Shown here: positions 24,007-33,595 of the stretch, piece by piece | How positions within the stretch are numbered: the stretch's first letter is position 1 | How the letters are laid out: each line of letters opens with the position of its first letter | From: NORP181 sp047623555 | Lineage (GTDB): Bacteria > Pseudomonadota > Alphaproteobacteria > Rhodobacterales > Rhodobacteraceae | Length of the DNA stretch: 34,503 nucleotides | Direction: 5' to 3' | NCBI GenBank assembly: GCA_047623555.1 | Contig: JBLHMP010000038.1 | Coordinates: 1 to 34,503, forward strand | Translations under genes and position numbers: made by a program | Notes under the pieces: model-generated | What the model saw: only the letters and a program-made list of their open reading frames with translations | Databases searched by the model: none | Told to the model about the DNA's origin: nothing

Positions 24007-24678
24007 TCAGCCCTGTATCCCCGGCAAAAATTCCGGCGTGCCGCCCAAAGCTACAATCAACTGAGAAACCCGTTGTTGCAAGTCCCGACCGGCATCCACG
24101 TCCTGAAGAATCTCTTGCAACTGGATAATTGCGGCCTCGACTTGCCCCTCAGAGATATCCACCAGCGCCAATTGCTCCATCGCCAGCACCCGCAATGGCG
24201 CACCGGGTTTCGCCAGAACGTTGAATTGCGTGCGCAAATCCGCAGCAGGCAACGTATCGATTTGTAGCGTCAGCGCTTTGAATGCCGCGATCTGGCGGTA
24301 GATTTCAGGCAATTCGCCATTTTCTGCGATCTTGTTCAGGCCGGTGACCGCGGTCTCGGACTGGTCCGAATTGGTCTGTGCTGCCGATGTCAGAAAATGC
24401 ACAATGGCCGCCCCACCGGGGGTTTGTGCGTCAATATCGGACAATGCGCTGGCCCGCTCGGCGGTGCCAGTGCTGGCCAATGCCGCAATGATCTCGTCGC
24501 CCAGCTTTTCAGACTGCGCAATAACCTGTGCCTTTTGGTATTCTGACCAGGCGGCGCCGCCAACGATCAGCAAAATGGCCAGCACGGCAATCCAGCCATA
24601 GCGCTTGAGCATTATAAACATACGGTCACGACGGACCTCGTCGTTCACTTCATCAATAAAACTGTCTGTATCGCTCAT
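24007..24678 (-). CDS. YfgM-like membrane-anchored tetratricopeptide protein
   Basis: A 223-residue protein with a short cytoplasmic N-terminus (MSDTDSFIDEVNDEVRRDRM), one membrane helix (about residues 27-45) and a periplasmic all-helical TPR-like domain. YfgM in enteric bacteria associates with PpiD and SecYEG and helps hand exported proteins to periplasmic chaperones. Here the layout and the place directly before bamB and der point to the same family (tetratricopeptide_2/DUF2133). Sequence similarity to enteric YfgM is modest, so the role is inferred. It starts the yfgM-bamB-der series, about 290 bases from the divergent RND operon. Confidence 0.85.
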   Translation of the reverse strand: MSDTDSFIDEVNDEVRRDRMFIMLKRYGWIAVLAILLIVGGAAWSEYQKAQVIAQSEKLGDEIIAALASTGTAERASALSDIDAQTPGGAAIVHFLTSAAQTNSDQSETAVTGLNKIAENGELPEIYRQIAAFKALTLQIDTLPAADLRTQFNVLAKPGAPLRVLAMEQLALVDISEGQVEAAIIQLQEILQDVDAGRDLQQRVSQLIVALGGTPEFLPGIQG

Positions 24679-24837
24679 GTTCAGCCCTAGTTTAACCTGC
24701 GTGTGACCCGGAACAAACGCCCAGGCCCTGCCCGACGCGACATGGCAATTGCCCGTTCGCGTTGGTCAGAATTGATCTCTAGTAACGTGCATCACACGGC
24801 AAGCCAAGTGGTGGACAGCCTACAATTCTGCCGTAAC

Positions 24838-24866
24838 TTGCACACAAACCCAAAAAATATTAATCT
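24838..24866 (+). promoter_or_regulatory. Sigma70-type promoter of the RND efflux operon
   Basis: TTGCAC (24838-24843), an exact 17-base spacer and TAATCT (24861-24866) make a good -35/-10 pair. Transcription would start near 24873, giving a leader of about 97 bases before the adaptor ATG at 24970. It is the best promoter match in the window. Its -10 overlaps the palindrome at 24865-24882. Confidence 0.6.
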
Positions 24867-24889
24867 AAACTGGTTAGTTTAGTCTAGAC
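24865..24889 (+). promoter_or_regulatory. Candidate repressor operator of the RND operon
   Basis: CTAAACT (24865-24871) and AGTTTAG (24876-24882) are perfect inverted arms around GGTT. A second perfect 8-bp palindrome, GTCTAGAC (24882-24889), follows at once. The first overlaps the end of the -10 box and the expected start site, the position for repression by a dimeric regulator. TetR-family repressors commonly control RND operons through such palindromes, so this family is the likeliest, but the regulator is not in the window. Confidence 0.5.
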
Positions 24890-24969
24890 AGCGCGCAATT
24901 GAACCCTATGTGAAGTCAGGGAAACAGGCTGTTGCCACCCCCCAAATTGAATAGTCAAGGAAACGCAAT

Positions 24970-26220
24970 ATGCGATTGGTCCCGGTAATCACTGCAATAT
25001 TAGTTACATTTGGGCTGTATGTATCGGTCTTTCAGCGTGACGCGCTTTTGGCTTTTGCACTGGGGGATGCCACCGCACAAGAGCAGACCACAGCCCTGTC
25101 TGAAACAACTGAGGCGACCGTCGATGTCTCAGATGCCGTGGTATCTGACGCCATTCGCGTGGTTGTGTTGCGATCTGAGGCACAGACGATCGACAACGCG
25201 GTGGTGTTGCGCGGCCAGACGCAGGCCGACCGCGAAGTAGAAGTCCGCTCTGAAACCACCGCGGTTGTTATTTCTGAGCCGCTGCGCAAAGGCTCCTTTG
25301 TCAAACAGGGCGATCTGCTGTGTCAGCTTGATCCGGGCACTCGTAACGCCAGTCTGTCCAAAGCCGTTGCCAATCTTGCCGAAGCCAAAAGCCACGTGCC
25401 GGAATCACACGCCCGCCTGCAAGAGGCCATCGCCCGTCTGGACGAGGCCGAAATCAACAACCACGCAGCGGCCAAACTGTCCGAAGGCGGATACGCTTCA
25501 AGCACCCGGGTTGCATCAACACAGGCCAGTGTTCGGTCCGCAGAGGCCGGGATTGAATCGGCCAAATCCGGGGTCGAAACCACCAAAGCCGGGATTGAGG
25601 CGGCAGCAGCCTCTGTTGCCGTAGCCCAAACCGAACTGGACCGGCTGCAAATTCACGCGCCGTTTGAGGGTGTTCTTGAAACCGACGCCGCCGAACTGGG
25701 TAGCCTGATGCAGGCCGGAACATTATGCGCCACGGTGATCCAGCTTGATCCGATCAAGCTCGTTGGTTATGTGCCAGAGGCCAATGTCGACCGGGTCAAG
25801 GTTGGCGCATTGGCCGGCGCCGAGCTTGCTGGCGGTCAACGAGTCACCGGTCAGGTGACATTTCTCAGCCGTTCGGCTGATCCGACAACCCGCACATTTC
25901 TGGTCGAGATCTCGGTGCCAAACCCAAATTTGGCCATTCGCGACGGTCAGACCGCTGACATCGCCATCTCATCAGAGGGCGCAACCGCGCATAAATTGCC
26001 GCAATCCTCGCTGACCCTGAACAATGACGGGCAGCTGGGCGTGCGCACAGTCGACAGCAACAAGGTGGTGCAATTCATGCCCGTTGAATTGCTGCGCGAT
26101 CAGATAGATGGCATTTGGGTCGCCGGATTGCCTGAACAGGTTGATGTCATCGTCACCGGACAAGATTTTGTCGTTCAGGGCGTTCTGGTCAATCCGACAT
26201 ACCGCGAGGCGTCAAAATGA
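24970..26220 (+). CDS. RND efflux periplasmic adaptor (membrane fusion protein)
   Basis: A 416-residue HlyD/AcrA-type adaptor that links the inner-membrane pump to an outer-membrane channel. It has an N-terminal membrane anchor (about residues 3-20), a lipoyl/barrel-sandwich half-motif EPLRKGSFVKQGDLLCQLDPG (about 99-118), an Ala/Glu-rich coiled-coil hairpin (about 120-215), the second lipoyl half with LQIHAPFEGVLETDAAELG, and a beta-barrel with FLSRSADPTTRTFLVEISV. AAGGA precedes the ATG at 24970. The stop overlaps the permease start by 4 bases (ATGA), so the two are translationally coupled. No outer-membrane channel gene is adjacent. Confidence 0.95.
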   Translation: MRLVPVITAILVTFGLYVSVFQRDALLAFALGDATAQEQTTALSETTEATVDVSDAVVSDAIRVVVLRSEAQTIDNAVVLRGQTQADREVEVRSETTAVVISEPLRKGSFVKQGDLLCQLDPGTRNASLSKAVANLAEAKSHVPESHARLQEAIARLDEAEINNHAAAKLSEGGYASSTRVASTQASVRSAEAGIESAKSGVETTKAGIEAAAASVAVAQTELDRLQIHAPFEGVLETDAAELGSLMQAGTLCATVIQLDPIKLVGYVPEANVDRVKVGALAGAELAGGQRVTGQVTFLSRSADPTTRTFLVEISVPNPNLAIRDGQTADIAISSEGATAHKLPQSSLTLNNDGQLGVRTVDSNKVVQFMPVELLRDQIDGIWVAGLPEQVDVIVTGQDFVVQGVLVNPTYREASK

Positions 26221-29200
26221 AGGGTGTTGTTGCCTGGGCCGCAGACCATGCGCGCATGGTTCTGGCCTTTATCGCCCTTTCCATCATCATAGGTGCCTTT
26301 GCCTATGCCAACCTGCCCAAAGAAGGCGAGCCGGATATCGAAATTCCGGCTCTTTTTGTATCGGTTCAGTTCCCCGGCATCTCTGCCGAAGACAGCGAAT
26401 CATTGCTGGTCAAGCCGATGGAAACCCAGCTTGCCGATCTGGACGGGCTGAAAAAAATGTCCTCTACTGCGGCAGAAAATTATGCTGGCGTGGCGCTTGA
26501 ATTCGAATTTGGCTGGGACAAAACCTCGATCATGGCCGATGTGCGCGACGCAATGAACACCGCGCAGGGTGATTTTCCCGAAGGCGCCGATCAATATACC
26601 ATTGCCGAAATCAACTTTTCCGAATTCCCTATTGTTATCATCAACCTGACTGGCGCTGTCCCGGAACGGACCATGGCCAAGATCGCCAAAGACCTGCAGG
26701 ATGACCTTGAAACACTGGATTCAGTGCTTGAGGCCGGGATCGCCGGTAATCGCGATGAAATGGTCGAGGTGGTTATCGACCCACTGCGCCTTGAGGCCTA
26801 TAATGTCACCGCGATTGAACTGATCAATGTGGTCAAGAACAACAACCAGCTGATCGCAGCCGGTGAGATTGAAACCGCCCAAGGCAAGTTTTCGGTCAAA
26901 ATCCCATCGTCGTTTAAGACCGTGCAAGATGTCTATCGCCTGCCGATCAAGACAAATGGTGACCGTGTGGTGACCCTGGGCGAGCTGGCCGAGATTAACT
27001 ATACCTTTGAAGACCGCAAGGGCACCGCCCGGTTTGATGGCGAAAGCACCGTGGCGCTACAGGTGGTCAAACGCAAAGGTTTCAACCTGATCGACACGGT
27101 GGATCAGGTTAAGGCAACGCTGGCCACATCGCGCGCCAAATGGCCTAAAGAATTGCAGGTCGCCGTGCAGGTTGGCGCTTCAAACGACCAAAGCCGGGTT
27201 GTCGGCTCAATGGTTGGCCAACTCGAAGGCTCGGTTCTGACGGCGGTGGCACTGGTGATGATTGTGGTTCTGGCCTCGCTGGGCAGCCGGGCCGCGTTGC
27301 TGGTTGGTTTTGCCATCCCGACGTCGTTCCTGCTGTGTTTTGTGTTGCTGGCGCTGATGGGAATTTCAATTTCCAACATCGTCATGTTTGGCCTGATTCT
27401 GGCCGTTGGCATGCTGGTGGACGGCGCCATTGTGGTGGTTGAATACGCGGATCGGCGTATCAAAGAGGGCTCTGGCCCGATGCACGCCTATGTCGAGGCA
27501 GCGCAGCGGATGTTCTGGCCAATTGTGTCGTCCACCGCGACCACACTCTGTGCGTTTTTGCCGATGTTGTTCTGGCCCGGTGTTCCGGGGCAGTTCATGG
27601 GCATGTTGCCGGTCACGCTTATCTTTGTTCTGTCGGCCTCTCTTGTGGTGGCGCTGATCTATCTGCCGGTTATGGGCGGTGTCACAGGGCGTATCAGCCG
27701 GATGTTTGGTGACATATCGGACATCCTGCGCGCCAAACTGCCGTGGGCCGTGCGCGCGCTGCTGGTGCCACCTTCTATGTATCTGATGTTCCTTGGCATC
27801 ATGCAGATTTTGAACCCGGTCTACCTGTTCCCGGTCGGCGGGTATGCCGGATCCTTCATCGGTGTGCTGATGTTCCTGTTTGGCTCATTCGCCGCCTCGG
27901 TCACGCTGGGCGCGGCGCGCATTGAGCGCAAGATGAAACGAGTCACATCAGGCCATCAACTGTCGCTGTTCGGCAGATTTATCCACCTCATCACCGGCAA
28001 CCCGATCATGCCGCTTGTGGCCATCGGCGTCGTGTTTGCCGCGGTTTTCTATGTCGCAACCATATTGTTCCCGGCCAACTCGCGTGGCGTTGAATTTTTT
28101 GTCGCCTCAGAACCGGAACAGGCCACCGTCTATGTGCGCGCCCGGGGCAACCTGTCGCTGATGGAGGCCGACGACATGGTGCGTCAGGTCGAAGTCGTGG
28201 TCGCCGCCCATCCCGCCGTCATCAACGTCTTTGCCTTTGCCGGCGATGGCGGTCTTGATACCGGCGGTCCCGGCACTCAGGCCCCCTCTGATACCCAGGG
28301 TCAGGTGCAGTTTGAAATCATCCCATGGGAAGATCGCCCAACCCAGACCGAGACCTGGTTCTTTGACCTGCTTGAACGTCAGGTGACCGCCGATGCCTTT
28401 AACGGCAAAACGGTGATTGATGAATTGAACGCCGAACTGGCCAAGCTGCCCGGATTTGAGGCCGAGCTTCAGGCCCTTGAACAGGGCCCCGGATCGGGAA
28501 AACCGATCCATCTGCGCCTTAAAGGCGACAATTGGGACGACCTGACCGCCGCGGCCATTCAGGCGCGCGGGGTGCTTGAAAACACACCGGGGCTGATCTT
28601 GATCGAGGATAGCCTGCCCCTGCCCGGCATTGACTGGCAAATCGACGTTGATGTTGAAAAGGCCGGGCGTTTTGGCGCCGATGTGGCCACCGTTGGCGCC
28701 ATGGTGCAATTGGTGACACGCGGCATTCTGCTGGACACCATGCGGGTTGATACCAGCGACGAGGAAATCGAAATCCGCGTGCGCCTACCCGAAAAAGACC
28801 GGGTGCTAAGCACGCTGGACACGCTCAAGGTCCGCACCTCTGGCGGGCTGGTGCCGCTGTCCAACTTTATCACCCGCAAACCCGTGGCCAAATTGGCCAA
28901 AATCAGCCGCGTCGATCAGGAACGCTATTTCGACGTTAAGGCGGATGTTGCCCCGAACCTGTCCAAGGTGGTGTTGGAGGCCGATGACGGAGATATTCGT
29001 CTGGCCGTTGTACGGGCGCTGGACGAAGGCGCCGTCGCCAAAGAGACCGTGTTTAGCAACTCGGGCGGCTCTCAGTTTGAGCTGGTGAAACTAACTGGTG
29101 CCAACAGTGCACACGACATCACCGAGGCACTGGACGCCGGGGATGCCCGCATCGTTCCGATCAACGCCAACGAGCGTATTGTTTTGCTGACCGAATGGCT

Positions 29201-29996
29201 AAACACGGATCAATTGCCCAACACGATCACCTGGGAATGGACCGGCGATCAAAAAGAACAGGCCGAAAGCGGCGCCTTCCTGCAAAACGCCTTTGCTGGC
29301 GCGCTGGGGCTAATGTTCATCATCCTGCTGGCGCAATTCAACAGCTTTTACAACTCGCTTCTGGTGCTATTGGCGGTGGTTCTGTCCACCACCGGCGTGC
29401 TGATTGGCATGATGGTGATGCAACAACCGTTCTCGATCATTATGACCGGAACCGGGATTGTGGCCTTGGCGGGGATTGTGGTGAACAACAACATTGTTCT
29501 GATCGATACCTATCAGGAATTCTCGCAATATATGCCACGACTTGAGGCGATTGTACGCACCGCCGAGGCGCGTATTCGTCCTGTGTTGCTAACCACAATC
29601 ACCACGATGGCCGGTCTGGCACCGATGATGTTCGGGCTTAGCCTTGATTTCATTGGGGGTGGTTATAGCATCGATTCCCCCACCGCACTGTGGTGGAAAC
29701 AGCTGGCCACTGCGGTGGTGTTTGGGCTTGGTATTGCCACCATCCTGACGCTGATCGTGACGCCGTCGTTCCTGGCGCTGCGGGTCTGGTTTGTCACCTA
29801 TGTCAAATGGTTCATGCGTATCATCACCCGGATCTTTGGCGGCAAAGAGACAAAAACAGCGCGCGACATGCGTCTGCGTAAAACCGCGCGCGGTTTTAAA
29901 TCGACCGAAATTATCTGGGATGACGAACTGGTCGCAGAAGACCGCAGACCAAATATTCCGATCCTGCCCACGCCGCCGCTAAAGGCAGCCGAATAG
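26217..29996 (+). CDS. RND-family efflux permease, long variant
   Basis: The 1259-residue product is a proton-driven AcrB-like pump, about 200 residues longer than AcrB. It has two porter domains (about 40-330 and 620-1000) and two membrane halves. Part of the excess is an extra pair of hydrophobic helices (about 514-538 and 546-566) in the cytoplasmic link between TM6 and TM7. The TM4 proton-relay pair of AcrB (Asp-Asp) is here Asp402-Gly403 in GMLVDGAIVVVEY, and the TM10 lysine is replaced by asparagine (Asn1090 in GIVVNNNIVLID), by eye alignment. So only one of three classic relay charges remains, and substrate or coupling may differ from drug pumps of the AcrB kind. A basic C-terminal tail of about 60 residues follows the last helix. 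Confidence 0.93.
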   Translation: MKGVVAWAADHARMVLAFIALSIIIGAFAYANLPKEGEPDIEIPALFVSVQFPGISAEDSESLLVKPMETQLADLDGLKKMSSTAAENYAGVALEFEFGWDKTSIMADVRDAMNTAQGDFPEGADQYTIAEINFSEFPIVIINLTGAVPERTMAKIAKDLQDDLETLDSVLEAGIAGNRDEMVEVVIDPLRLEAYNVTAIELINVVKNNNQLIAAGEIETAQGKFSVKIPSSFKTVQDVYRLPIKTNGDRVVTLGELAEINYTFEDRKGTARFDGESTVALQVVKRKGFNLIDTVDQVKATLATSRAKWPKELQVAVQVGASNDQSRVVGSMVGQLEGSVLTAVALVMIVVLASLGSRAALLVGFAIPTSFLLCFVLLALMGISISNIVMFGLILAVGMLVDGAIVVVEYADRRIKEGSGPMHAYVEAAQRMFWPIVSSTATTLCAFLPMLFWPGVPGQFMGMLPVTLIFVLSASLVVALIYLPVMGGVTGRISRMFGDISDILRAKLPWAVRALLVPPSMYLMFLGIMQILNPVYLFPVGGYAGSFIGVLMFLFGSFAASVTLGAARIERKMKRVTSGHQLSLFGRFIHLITGNPIMPLVAIGVVFAAVFYVATILFPANSRGVEFFVASEPEQATVYVRARGNLSLMEADDMVRQVEVVVAAHPAVINVFAFAGDGGLDTGGPGTQAPSDTQGQVQFEIIPWEDRPTQTETWFFDLLERQVTADAFNGKTVIDELNAELAKLPGFEAELQALEQGPGSGKPIHLRLKGDNWDDLTAAAIQARGVLENTPGLILIEDSLPLPGIDWQIDVDVEKAGRFGADVATVGAMVQLVTRGILLDTMRVDTSDEEIEIRVRLPEKDRVLSTLDTLKVRTSGGLVPLSNFITRKPVAKLAKISRVDQERYFDVKADVAPNLSKVVLEADDGDIRLAVVRALDEGAVAKETVFSNSGGSQFELVKLTGANSAHDITEALDAGDARIVPINANERIVLLTEWLNTDQLPNTITWEWTGDQKEQAESGAFLQNAFAGALGLMFIILLAQFNSFYNSLLVLLAVVLSTTGVLIGMMVMQQPFSIIMTGTGIVALAGIVVNNNIVLIDTYQEFSQYMPRLEAIVRTAEARIRPVLLTTITTMAGLAPMMFGLSLDFIGGGYSIDSPTALWWKQLATAVVFGLGIATILTLIVTPSFLALRVWFVTYVKWFMRIITRIFGGKETKTARDMRLRKTARGFKSTEIIWDDELVAEDRRPNIPILPTPPLKAAE

Positions 29997-30002
29997 GCAC
30001 GG

Positions 30003-30027
30003 TGACCGGGTGTTTAGCACCCGGTCA
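30003..30027 (+). terminator. Hairpin between convergent RND permease and phospholipase D genes
   Basis: TGACCGGGTG (30003-30012) and CACCCGGTCA (30018-30027) form a perfect 10-bp GC-rich stem with a 5-base loop, 6 bases after the permease stop. Only a short TCGTTT follows, so it may be a weak terminator on the plus strand; the symmetry would also serve the minus-strand gene ending at 30039. Confidence 0.65.
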
Positions 30028-30038
30028 GTCGTTTCAGA

Positions 30039-31603
30039 TCACAGCATCCATATGATCGGTAGCCAGCCGATCACCCGCACCGCAGATCGGGTGATCCATG
30101 TGGTTTTGGGCTCAACATCATGCACCTGTTTGGTCCCGTCATCGGTGTATTCGGTCCAGATTTTACCGCCCTTTTCGATCTTGGTCACGAAATAGGCGCT
30201 TGTCTTGGTCATTCGGTCAAATTCGTTTACCAACGCCCCTGCCATTTTTGGACTGTGGATCAAAAACCCCATCTCGGTGTTCAGATTGGTCGAGCGTGGA
30301 TCGAAATTGAACGAGCCGACAAACAGCCGGTTTTGGTCGATCACAAAAGTTTTGGCATGCAGGCTCGCGGTTGACGACCCGATCAGATCAAAGCGCTGGA
30401 ACATCTGGCGCAGGTTGGCGCCGTCCTGATCTGACTTCAGCTCATAGATACTAACGCCGCCATCCAGCAACGCATCGCGGTATTTCGAATACCCCGCATG
30501 CACTGGCAAAACGTCGGTCGCCTCTTGAGAATTGGTCAATGTGCGCACATCGACGCCACCGTTGGACCAGCCGGTTAACAGGTTGGTCAAGGCGTCCCCC
30601 GGCAAAAAATAGGCCGACACCAGCGTCACTGATTTTTCCGGCTTTCCCAAGATTTTAGCCAGCCGCGCGATCATCAGATCGTCGCGCCCGGCAAGGCCCT
30701 GCCCCTTGATCGGGTTATCACTGACCAGATCGACCTTGACCCATTCAATTTGTGCGGTCCCATCCAAGAGCGCGCGCACCACAACCGATTTTTCCAACGC
30801 ATCGGCATAGGATTTGGCGTTTGGATTGACCTTAGCCGCCGCCACAGAATCCGCTAAACCCTGACTGTCGGTCCTAACCGGCTCAAGCAGCAATTCCACC
30901 GGCACCGCCGACGGGCTGGCCCAATAAAGGTCAAATCAGCCGCGACCTCGGTTGCAGCCGGTTCAAATACCGCCACATCCAGATCAAAGTAATTCACCTC
31001 TTCGCTGGCCGAGAAATAGATGTCGCCGATATTGCGCCCGCCAGCGATGGTCACAACGCTGTCGACTGTGATGGATTTGTTATGCATCCGCCGGTTGACC
31101 CGCATGAAATCAAACACAAAGGTTGCCAGTCGCGGTGCGCGCAGCACAAACGGGTTGAACAGCCGGATTTCGATGTTTGGATTATTGTTCAGAAACGCCA
31201 GTTCCGGGTCCAGATTGGGCGTGCCATTGTCATCCAGCAACAACCGCACCCGCACACCGCGATCGGCCGCGCGACGCACCGCGTCCAGCATCAGAAACCC
31301 GGTGATGTCGTTTTGCCAGATATACGTGCGCAGATCGATGCTATCTTCGGCCATATCAATCAGCAGGACACGCGCGGCAAAGCCGTCAAAACCCTTGTCC
31401 AGCCACAACACCCCGGACGTATCCAGATTCTGCGCAATGGCGGGTGCCAGGGTTTTTGCCAGCGTGGTGTCCACCGAAATCAGGATAAACACGCTGTTGC
31501 TGCGACCCGGCGAGGTTGGCACCGCAAACAGAACCTGAAAAACCAAAAACGGCAAAGTGACAAGCACCGCGCAAATCATTAATATTCTGAAAAACCTGCG
31601 CAT
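30039..31603 (-). pseudogene. Phospholipase D family protein, interrupted by a one-base frameshift
   Basis: Two abutting minus-strand frames together encode one PLD-family protein of about 520 residues. The first part (from the ATG at 31603) has a membrane anchor or signal (about residues 4-27) and the first HKD motif, HNKSITVD (174-181), with GGRNIGDIYF after it. The second part has the other HKD motif, HAKTFVID, followed by VGSFNFDPRS. Near 30931-30938 the frame breaks: continuity is restored if one base is added, giving AADFDLYWASPSAVPVELL in place of a readthrough into nonsense. The break is in a short A/T run (AAAT on the plus strand), so it could be a real mutation or a sequencing error. 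Both HKD halves being intact suggests a recent event or an error. Such proteins hydrolyse or transfer phosphatidyl groups, for example cardiolipin synthase-like enzymes. Confidence 0.85.
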
Positions 31604-31633
31604 TAGGCACCCTATTTGAAAAATTCAAACAGG

Positions 31634-31662
31634 ATGCTAGACAGTTGTGTCATAGCCGACAA
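31634..31662 (-). promoter_or_regulatory. Possible promoter of the phospholipase D gene
   Basis: On the minus strand TTGTCG (31657-31662), a 17-base spacer and TAGCAT (31634-31639) resemble a -35/-10 pair, 31 bases before the ATG at 31603. The -10 is moderate. The match is by eye only. Confidence 0.3.
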
Positions 31663-31670
31663 GGGGCGCT

Positions 31671-33485
31671 TTAGGCCGCCTCGCTGTCGACCTGTTGACG
31701 GTGCCACAGACGCGCATATTGCCCGGCTTTCGTCAGCAATTCATCATGTGTGCCCTGCTCAACAATCTCGCCCGCATCCAAAACCACGATTTGGTCGGCC
31801 TCGGCCACGGTGCTCAGTCGGTGGGCAATCACAATCACCGTACGCCCCTGCCCGGCACGGGCCAGCGCGCCCTTGATGTCATGCTCGGTATTGGTGTCCA
31901 GCGCACTTGTCGCCTCGTCCAACAACAGGATCGGCGGGTTTTTCAACAAGGTGCGCGCAATGCCGACCCGCTGCTTTTCGCCCCCCGACAATTTCAGGCC
32001 CCGTTCGCCAACGGTTGAATCGTACCCATCCGGCAAGCCCACGATAAAGTCGTGAATTTGCGCATCACGGGCCGCCTGTTCCACATCCGCCTGCGTCGCG
32101 TCTTTGCGACCATAAGCGATGTTATAGCGGATGGTATCGTTAAACAGCACGGTGTCCTGCGGCACGATACCGATGGCGTTGTGCAGGCTGGTCTGGGTGA
32201 CATCGCGAACGTCCTGGCCGTCGATTTTTAACGCTCCGCCAGTGACGTCATAAAACCGGAACAACAGCCGCCCGATGGTCGATTTACCCGACCCGGTGGC
32301 GCCAACAATGGCCACGGTCTGCCCGGCTTTTACCGTCAATGTCAGCCCCTTGAGGATTTCACGTCCCGGATCATAGGAAAACCGTAGATCCTGCAATTCG
32401 ATCTGGCCACCGCTGATCTGCAAATCCGGCGCATCCGGCTTGTCGCTGACCTCGGCGGGTTGCTCTAACAGGTCAAACATTTCGCCCATATCCACCAGCG
32501 ACTGGCGGATTTCACGATAGACCGTGCCAAGGAAATTCAGCGGCACGGTGATCTGGATCATATAGGCGTTAACCATGACAAAATCGCCAACCGTCAGCGA
32601 CCCGTTTTGCACCCCAATCGCCGCCAGAACCATAACGCCAACCAGACCGCCGGTGATCAACACCGACTGGCCAAAATTCAGAAATGCCAGCGAATATGCG
32701 GTTTTCAGTGCCGCCGCCTGATATTTGCGCATGGATATGTCATAGCGATCAACTTCGCGCTGCTCGGCACCAAAATATTTGACCGTTTCATAGTTCAGCA
32801 GGCTGTCGATGGCCTTTTGATTGGCATCAGTGTCCTGTTTGTTCATCTCGCGGCGCAACTGCACCCGCCATTCGGTCACCGCAAAGGTGAACCAGAAATA
32901 GAGCCCGATGGTCCCGGCCACGATCAACAAATACCAGGCGTCAAACAGCACCGTCAGAATGATCGCCACCAGCACCAGTTCTAAAATTAACGGCCCGATG
33001 CTGAACAGCAAAAACCGCAGCAGGAAATCGACGCCTTTAACGCCGCGTTCAATAATGCGGCTCAGGCCACCGGTTTTGCGGGTGATGTGATAGCGCATCG
33101 ACAGACGGTGAATATGCGCAAAAGTCTCAAGCGCCAGGCGCCGCAGGGCACGTTGGCCGACCGGCGCAAACACCACGTCGCGCAATTGCTGAAGCCCGAT
33201 CGTCATCAAACGCGCCATGCCGTAGGCCACGGTCAGGCCAATGGCCCCTAGCGCCAGCACGGGCACGCCTTCGTGGGCGAGACGGTCAACCGCCTCTTTG
33301 TACAGGATCGGCGTGGTCACCGCGATCAGCTTGGCAAAGACCAGCAATGCCAGTGCCAGAACCACCCGACGACGTACCCAAGCCGGATCTTGGGGCCAAA
33401 GGTACGGCGCAACTTTGCGCAATGTGCGCCAGCCGGAACGGCGGTTGTCTTCAATGCTGGGGGACGGATCAGATGTGGGTCGCAT
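31671..33485 (-). CDS. Atm1-type ABC half-transporter (permease-ATPase fusion)
   Basis: A 604-residue half-transporter: six membrane helices (about 40-320) with the Atm1-like stretch YHITRKTGGLSRIIERG, then an ATPase domain with Walker A GATGSGKSTIGRLL (about 394-407), signature LSGGEKQRVGIARTLL and Walker B PILLLDEATSALD. Atm1/HMT1-type exporters work as homodimers and move glutathione-derived sulfur or metal conjugates across the membrane; NYETVKYFGAEQRE is a typical Atm1 segment. Bacterial Atm1 homologues have been linked to heavy-metal or polysulfide export, and the exact substrate is not visible. AGGAAG precedes the ATG at 33485. Confidence 0.93.
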   Translation of the reverse strand: MRPTSDPSPSIEDNRRSGWRTLRKVAPYLWPQDPAWVRRRVVLALALLVFAKLIAVTTPILYKEAVDRLAHEGVPVLALGAIGLTVAYGMARLMTIGLQQLRDVVFAPVGQRALRRLALETFAHIHRLSMRYHITRKTGGLSRIIERGVKGVDFLLRFLLFSIGPLILELVLVAIILTVLFDAWYLLIVAGTIGLYFWFTFAVTEWRVQLRREMNKQDTDANQKAIDSLLNYETVKYFGAEQREVDRYDISMRKYQAAALKTAYSLAFLNFGQSVLITGGLVGVMVLAAIGVQNGSLTVGDFVMVNAYMIQITVPLNFLGTVYREIRQSLVDMGEMFDLLEQPAEVSDKPDAPDLQISGGQIELQDLRFSYDPGREILKGLTLTVKAGQTVAIVGATGSGKSTIGRLLFRFYDVTGGALKIDGQDVRDVTQTSLHNAIGIVPQDTVLFNDTIRYNIAYGRKDATQADVEQAARDAQIHDFIVGLPDGYDSTVGERGLKLSGGEKQRVGIARTLLKNPPILLLDEATSALDTNTEHDIKGALARAGQGRTVIVIAHRLSTVAEADQIVVLDAGEIVEQGTHDELLTKAGQYARLWHRQQVDSEAA

Positions 33486-33595
33486 TCGGCTTCCTTATGG
33501 ATCAGGCACACATATGATCTGCCCGGCTCAATGACCAGAGACGAACACCCACAGAGCCTGTGCGGGCCTGCGATCCAGTTGCGGGTCTGGCCGTA

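Larger units (their letters stand above)
24679..24969. other. Divergent intergenic region between yfgM and the RND operon
   Basis: This 291-base stretch contains no gene. It holds the RND promoter and palindrome listed separately at 24838-24889 and, on the other strand, presumably the yfgM-bamB-der promoter, which I could not identify. No repressor gene is present in the window next to it, so any regulator of the palindrome is encoded elsewhere. Confidence 0.5.

Noticed and set aside
28107..28709. Minus-strand 200-codon open frame inside the RND permease
   Set aside because: It is wholly contained in the permease porter domain with clear RND sequence on the plus strand.
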